Origin: Edaphochlamys debaryana
Taxonomy: Eukaryota; Chlorophyta; Chlorophyceae; Chlamydomonadales
DNA: 64,000 bases
Assembly (NCBI GenBank): GCA_016858145.1
Contig: JAEHOE010000169.1
Coordinates: 1-64,000, forward strand
Direction: 5' to 3'
Both the position numbers and the translations under genes were made by a program. The notes under the pieces are model-generated. The model did not search any database and had not been told where the DNA came from. It worked only from the letters and a program-made list of their open reading frames with translations. Each line of letters begins with the position of its first letter. Positions within the stretch are counted from its first letter, which is position 1. Shown here one piece after another: positions 59,592-64,000 of this stretch.

Positions 59592-60071
59592 CGCGACTAG
59601 CAGTAGAAGTGCTCCCTATGGTCCTTGTGCTCCCAGCACGGTTTTGCGTGCTTTATATGGTCTTGTTGCCGCGTCCAAGAGGCTGGCGGGCTTCGCCTTG
59701 GGGCCGCAACGGTCAAGCCTGGGATGCTTCTGCACTCGGCTCGTGACAAAGTTACAGCAGTGGGCCAGCTAAGTGGAGTGAGAGGGGGTGAGCCTGGTGG
59801 AGCGAGGGGAACGACTATGACGGCCGGAGGTGCAGGGCACCCGGCATAACCCGCGTGCCTTGCATGAGAGCAGGCGGGCCAACTCCAAACACGTTCATAC
59901 ACGACTTGCCAGTATCGCTTGATCAGGTGCTGTATACACAGACGACTTTCTCGTGCGGCACCGCGACGGGCGATAGAGCACTAGACTCGGAATCGTCACT
60001 CCGGCCGCCGAACCCCAGCCCAACCAAGGATACGGCTTGAGCCGGCATCCCACCAGCTCACAACAGCTACC
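59592..60071. other. Divergent promoter region, ARL5-like / TRMT2A-like
   Basis: 480 bp shared by two divergent genes; no TATA box or repeat recognised. Confidence 0.5.
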
Positions 60072-63000
60072 ATGGCTGAAGTAGCGGCGGCGGCCGGACC
60101 CCCGGCCGCCGTGGACGCCGCCGCTCGCTTGCGCAAAGAGCTCTCGTTTGTGCAGTCTCTGCTCAAGTCGGGGCAGAGCCTTTCGGAGATGGTCGCGGCC
60201 GCCAATGCGTCCGTCGCCGTGGCAGCCAAAGCTGTCGGCGAGCTGCGCAGGGCGCACCCCGAGAGCTGCTCCACGGAGCTCACCATCCGTGGCCTGCCGT
60301 CCGGCTCCGACGACTGGGACTGGCGCGGCCTCAAGCGCTGGCTCACGGTAGGCCCATGCTCCGCGACGGCTTGCTGTGCCCTCTTTTCCCGCGACGGCGC
60401 CCTCCCCACGGCCGTCCACGTCCCCCCTTCCACCCCCGACACATCGCCCATCCTCACGTCTGCTTGCGCCTTTCCCTCGCCTTTCCCCCTCCGTCCGTAC
60501 TCTTTGCAGAACACGATCGTCGGTGACAACCGGCTGAGCGCCAAGTCCATCCGGCACGTGGAGAAGGACGCTGACAAGGACGTGGGCGTGTTGCGGCTGG
60601 CCAACGAGGACCAGATCAAGTGAGGGGCGCGAGGGAGGGAGGGCGGGAAGGTGGGGCTCCGGGGTGGAGGCGGTGATCAGCCTTGATAGCGGTCGTGCGA
60701 GCAGAACGCAGAACATGCTGTGGCGAAGTCGGTCGCCCTGGCGCTCCGCCACGGAAGAGGGATGGGTCCGCGTGCCGCGTTTGGTTCGTCTTAGCAGATC
60801 GCCCTGGCGCGAGCCGACACGCATGGGCTTACTCCGAACACCCCCTGTGCAACCCGCCCCCCCAGGGTCGCCATGGACCTCCTGGCCACCGTGGACCCCC
60901 CCGTGGCCGGCAGCGCCCTGACCCTGCAGCGGGGGCCGGCGCCGGAGTACTCGGGCAAGGTGCGCCGCGCGCCTGGGTGGGGGGCGGACCGTGTGGGCAG
61001 ACGGCGGCGGACTCGTGTGGTGCTCATCTTGACAGAGAGATAGCGCTTTGCACGTTCCGTGCGCGTTTAGTAATCCCCGCTCTTGGCCACATTGCCCGCC
61101 GATTCCTGCGACCTCCGCCTTACCTGTGCGGCCTCCGCCTCCACCTCTACCTCCCACCCCCACAGAAGGATGAGCGGGAGAACCGCAAGCGGGGGCGCGA
61201 AGGCGAGGAGCAGGGCCAGGCCCAGGGCGAGCGCCCCGCGGGAGGGCGAGGCCCCAAGGTGCGGGGCTGGGGCCGAGGCCGAGGCCGGGGCTAGGGTGGT
61301 GCGGAGGCGTGGAGCAATGGGCTCGGCATGGGCTTGCATCCGCTCTCTTGTACATTGTATAATAGTCTTTGCCTGCAACGGCTAGGAGTGCGATGCATGG
61401 GCTGGCTTGTGGCGTGTGACTGACTTCGAAGAACAGGGATGGCTGGCGGGGTGCTTGGGCAGGGTAGTCAGCAAAAGGCGGCGCTCGCCCGGGGGCTTGG
61501 TACATAAGGGCACAGGGACAACTTGCGCGCGCGGCTGGCCGGGGGCAGACAACGGCACCTGGCAAAAGGTCTTTGTCTGGTGAGAAGGCAGGTTACTGTA
61601 ACGCCCAAGGGTGTGCCCTGGCCAGCCGCCTCCCCGCACCGCCGGCCCGGGCTGCGCCGCGCCGCACCACGACTGCCACCGCCACCCGCGCCCTACACCC
61701 AACGCCCTCGCCTACACCTACCCGACCCCGCCAGGCCCCCCGCGCCGCGCCCAACGTGTGCGAGGCCACCTGCCCGCTCTGGCGCACGCCCTACCCCGAG
61801 CAGCTGCGCGGCAAGCTGGCCACTGTGGTGGGGGCGCTGGGCAAGATCACGGACACGGTGAGGGGTGGGAGGGGGCCACAGGCGGGGGTCGGGGGTCGGG
61901 GCGGGCGAGGAGGGGCTGGCACGTGTCAGGTTCGTAGGATTGCTCCCCCACAGCACACGGTGAGGGGAGGGCAAGGTAGGGGAGCAGAGCGTAACCGGCC
62001 GGGAAAGGTTGCCCTGGCTGGAAAGCTCCATTCGTGGCAGCTCGCAAGCGCCCACCTGCCCTCGCCGCCTCCCTCCACTCCCTCGCTCGTAACCCCGCTC
62101 CCCCGGCCCCTCCCCCACCTCCCCAGGTGGAGCGACGCACCCACGCCGACGCCAAGCCCACCTGGATCCAGACCTCCCGTGCGCTGAGCCGTGACACGCA
62201 GCCCGCGTGCCCCCTGCTGGGCGTGCTGCGCTCCCCCGTGATCGAGGCGTACCGCAACAAGTCCGAGTTCACGTGCGGAATGGACGAGCAGGAGCGGCCC
62301 TCCGTGGGCTTCCTGCGGGGCTCCTTCATTGTGAGTGGGCTCGCGATCGGGCCTGGTGGCCGGGGTTGTGTCCATGGGGGGCGGGGGCTTGGGAGGCGGG
62401 GGCGCGGAGGGGTCGGGGAGAGGGAGGCTGGGGAGGGGCGTGAGCGCTGTGGGGCGTGCTGGAGCAGGCGCCGAGGGATGACAAAACAGATGACGAGTCC
62501 GAGCCGGCAGTAATTCGCCGATACGCTGACGACATCGAGGCATTTGTCTGACGGCCGCTAAGCTGTTGATTCACAGTAGAGGGTCGGGCGGAAGTGCTCT
62601 GGCGGAGGCGTGCGTGGGTGGGTCCTTAGGGAGAGGTCATGCATGCACAGAGCACCGCCGAAAGATGACAAAACAGATGACGAGTCCGAGCCGGCAGTAA
62701 TTCGCCGACACACTGACGACATCGAGGCATTTGTCTGACGGCCGCTAAGCTGTTGATTCACAGTAGAGGGTCGGGCGGAAGTGCTCTGGCGGAGGCGTGC
62801 GTGGGTGGGTCCTTAGGGAGAGGTCATGCATGCACAGAGCACCGCCGAAAGATGACAAAACAGATGACGAGTCCGAGCCGGCAGTAATTCGCCGACACAC
62901 TGACGACATCGAGGCATTTGTCTGACGGCCGCTAAGCTCCTGATTCATAGTAGAGGGTCGGGCGAAGTGCTCTGGCGGAGGCGTGCGTGGGTGGGTCCTC

Positions 63001-64000
63001 AAGGAGAGGTCATGCATGCACAGAGCACCGCCGAAAGATGACAAAACAGATGACGAGTCCGAGCCGGCAGTAATTCGCCGATACGCTGACGACATCGAGG
63101 CATTTGTCTGACGGCAAGCGCCCCTCTGCACTTCCTTACGAACCGCCAATCCACCCACCCACCCACCCTGACGTCAGCGCTCGACATCAATCATCCTACC
63201 TACTAACCAACCGCCCACCGCTCCCGCCAAACCGCCAACCGCAGGACGGCATCACGTGCGTGGGCTCGCCCAACGTGACGCGGCACACCTCCAAGGCAGC
63301 CATCGCAATGGCGGACGCCGCCAGCGACTTCCTGCGCCAGGGGGCGCAGTTCCCGGTGTGGGACAAGCGGTACGGCAGCGGCTTTTGGCGGCTGGTCGTG
63401 GGTGAGTGGGTGCAGCCGTGAAGGGGGGTGGTGGGGCTGCGGAGGCGGGCTTGGGGGTGTGAGCGTGGCGTGGCGTGGCATGTTGATGGTGGTTGGTGCG
63501 TTGGGGACGAATGGAAGGGCGGGCGAGCGGAGGTGCTCGGGGCGAATGGCTACTGCAAGGGCAGCTTCTCGTCCCCACCCGCGCACCACTCAAATCCTGC
63601 GTGGCACCGTCCCTCTCCCCCGGTTCTGCAGTGCGCGAGGGCCGGCGGCGCTCGTTCCTGCCGCTGCCCCTCGCCGCCTCCGCCCTGGCCGCGGACGAGG
63701 CGGGGGCGCGGGCGGGGCAGCAGGTGCTGGCGGACCCCACCTTCCCCGCGCTAGACCCCTGGAGGTGTGTGGGGCGGGGCCGGGGCCAGGGCTTCCAAGC
63801 GGCGTGCGCCGCACGGTGCCAGCTTACATACACCCTCCTGCGCCCTCCTTTCCTCTCCCTCCGCCCTGCATACCCTCCCCACCACCTCGCTGCCCCGGAG
63901 CCTCCCGCCCACCCCCCGCCCGCTTCCGCTGCTCCCCTCTCCGCCCCTCCCTCCGCGCCTCAGGTACCTGGTCACGTCCCCCTCCTCCGCCTCGGGGGCC
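60072..64000 (+). CDS. TRMT2A-like tRNA (uracil-5-)-methyltransferase, 3' end beyond window
   Basis: Nine exons so far: 60072-60347, 60510-60619, 60866-60959, 61166-61258, 61735-61857, 62127-62330, 63245-63401, 63632-63764 and 63964 to the edge; 409 residues seen. Residues about 68-155 look like an RRM (STELTIRGLP, VGVLRLANEDQIKVAMDLL, GSALTLQRG), as in the N-terminus of human TRMT2A. A charged linker (KDERENRKRGREGEEQ) leads to CPLWRTPYPEQL, then the family segment CPLLGVLRSPVIEAYRNKSE and the GFLRG, DGITCVGSP and GFWRLVV motifs. The family methylates U54 of tRNA to m5U with SAM; the SAM-binding and catalytic Cys part lies outside. Splicing 61258 to 61735 keeps phase; without it, translation would end at 61294 after a GRGRGRG tail, so a short isoform is possible. 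Confidence 0.83.
62477..63115. repeat. About 187-bp tandem repeat, four copies, in a TRMT2A-like intron
   Basis: The landmark GATGACAAAACAGATGACGA starts at 62477, 62664, 62851 and 63037, giving spacings of 187, 187 and 186 bp. The last copy is partial. The array lies entirely inside the intron 62331-63244. Copies are nearly identical, so the array is young. Confidence 0.92.

Noticed and set aside
59965..60012. tRNA-like fragment (TAGAGCACTAGACTCGGAATC)
   Set aside because: Looks like an anticodon arm, but no matching acceptor stem or T arm could be paired.
61166..61294. Separate small gene ending in a GR-rich tail, distinct from the methyltransferase downstream
   Set aside because: The RRM plus CPLWRTPYPEQL order matches TRMT2A and the 61258/61735 junction keeps phase, so one gene is the better model; the short form is kept only as a possible isoform.
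59895..61565. 556-codon open frame on the minus strand
   Set aside because: It is antisense to the TRMT2A-like exons, has no family motif, and is explained by GC-rich codon shadowing.

Overview
This is a stretch of GC-rich nuclear DNA, most likely from a volvocine or chlamydomonad green alga. The evidence is dense short introns with GTGAG/GTGCG donors and CAG acceptors, TGTAA poly(A) signals downstream of several stop codons, alanine/proline/glycine-rich proteins with short plastid transit or signal peptides, and plant-type families (a PRT1-like RING protein, a plastid HugZ-like protein, PLAC8 proteins). Gene models below were assembled by eye: every internal intron was placed so that reading phase is kept across the junction and the protein matches its family.

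Left third (1-20 kb): a PRT1-like RING ubiquitin ligase runs off the left edge (-). It is followed by a plastid HugZ-like/DUF2470 protein (+, 12 exons), kinetochore NDC80 (-, 10 exons), an unrecognised organelle-type multi-pass membrane protein (-, 6 exons) and translation initiation factor eIF2 gamma (+, 11 exons). These are mostly housekeeping genes.

Middle (21-55 kb): an accessory, largely secretory and cell-surface region. It holds an 18-exon papain-fold protein whose catalytic Cys, His and Asn positions are all replaced (a predicted pseudoprotease) and which carries a long Cys-rich repeat tail. Next comes a secreted, N-glycosylated ectodomain-only protein, a 61-codon orphan, two tandem PLAC8 Cys-rich genes, and two tandem receptor-like kinases (signal peptide, beta-helix-like ectodomain, one membrane span, TKL kinase, low-complexity tail). 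The ectodomain-only protein shares a repeat signature with the two kinases, so the region looks like an expanding surface-recognition cluster. The two kinases share a 366-bp apparently identical block that spans a whole intron, which points to recent gene conversion.

Right end (55-64 kb): a tRNA-Ser(CGA), a 29-bp minisatellite, an ARL5-type small GTPase (-), and divergently from it a TRMT2A-like gene (+: RRM plus tRNA uracil-5-methyltransferase N-terminal part) that runs off the right edge. One TRMT2A-like intron carries four copies of a ~187-bp repeat.

Recurrent themes are GC-AG introns (three supported by phase, one of them GT-AG in its paralogue), exon-boundary fragments duplicated inside neighbouring introns of three unrelated genes, and intron presence/absence differences between the two kinases.
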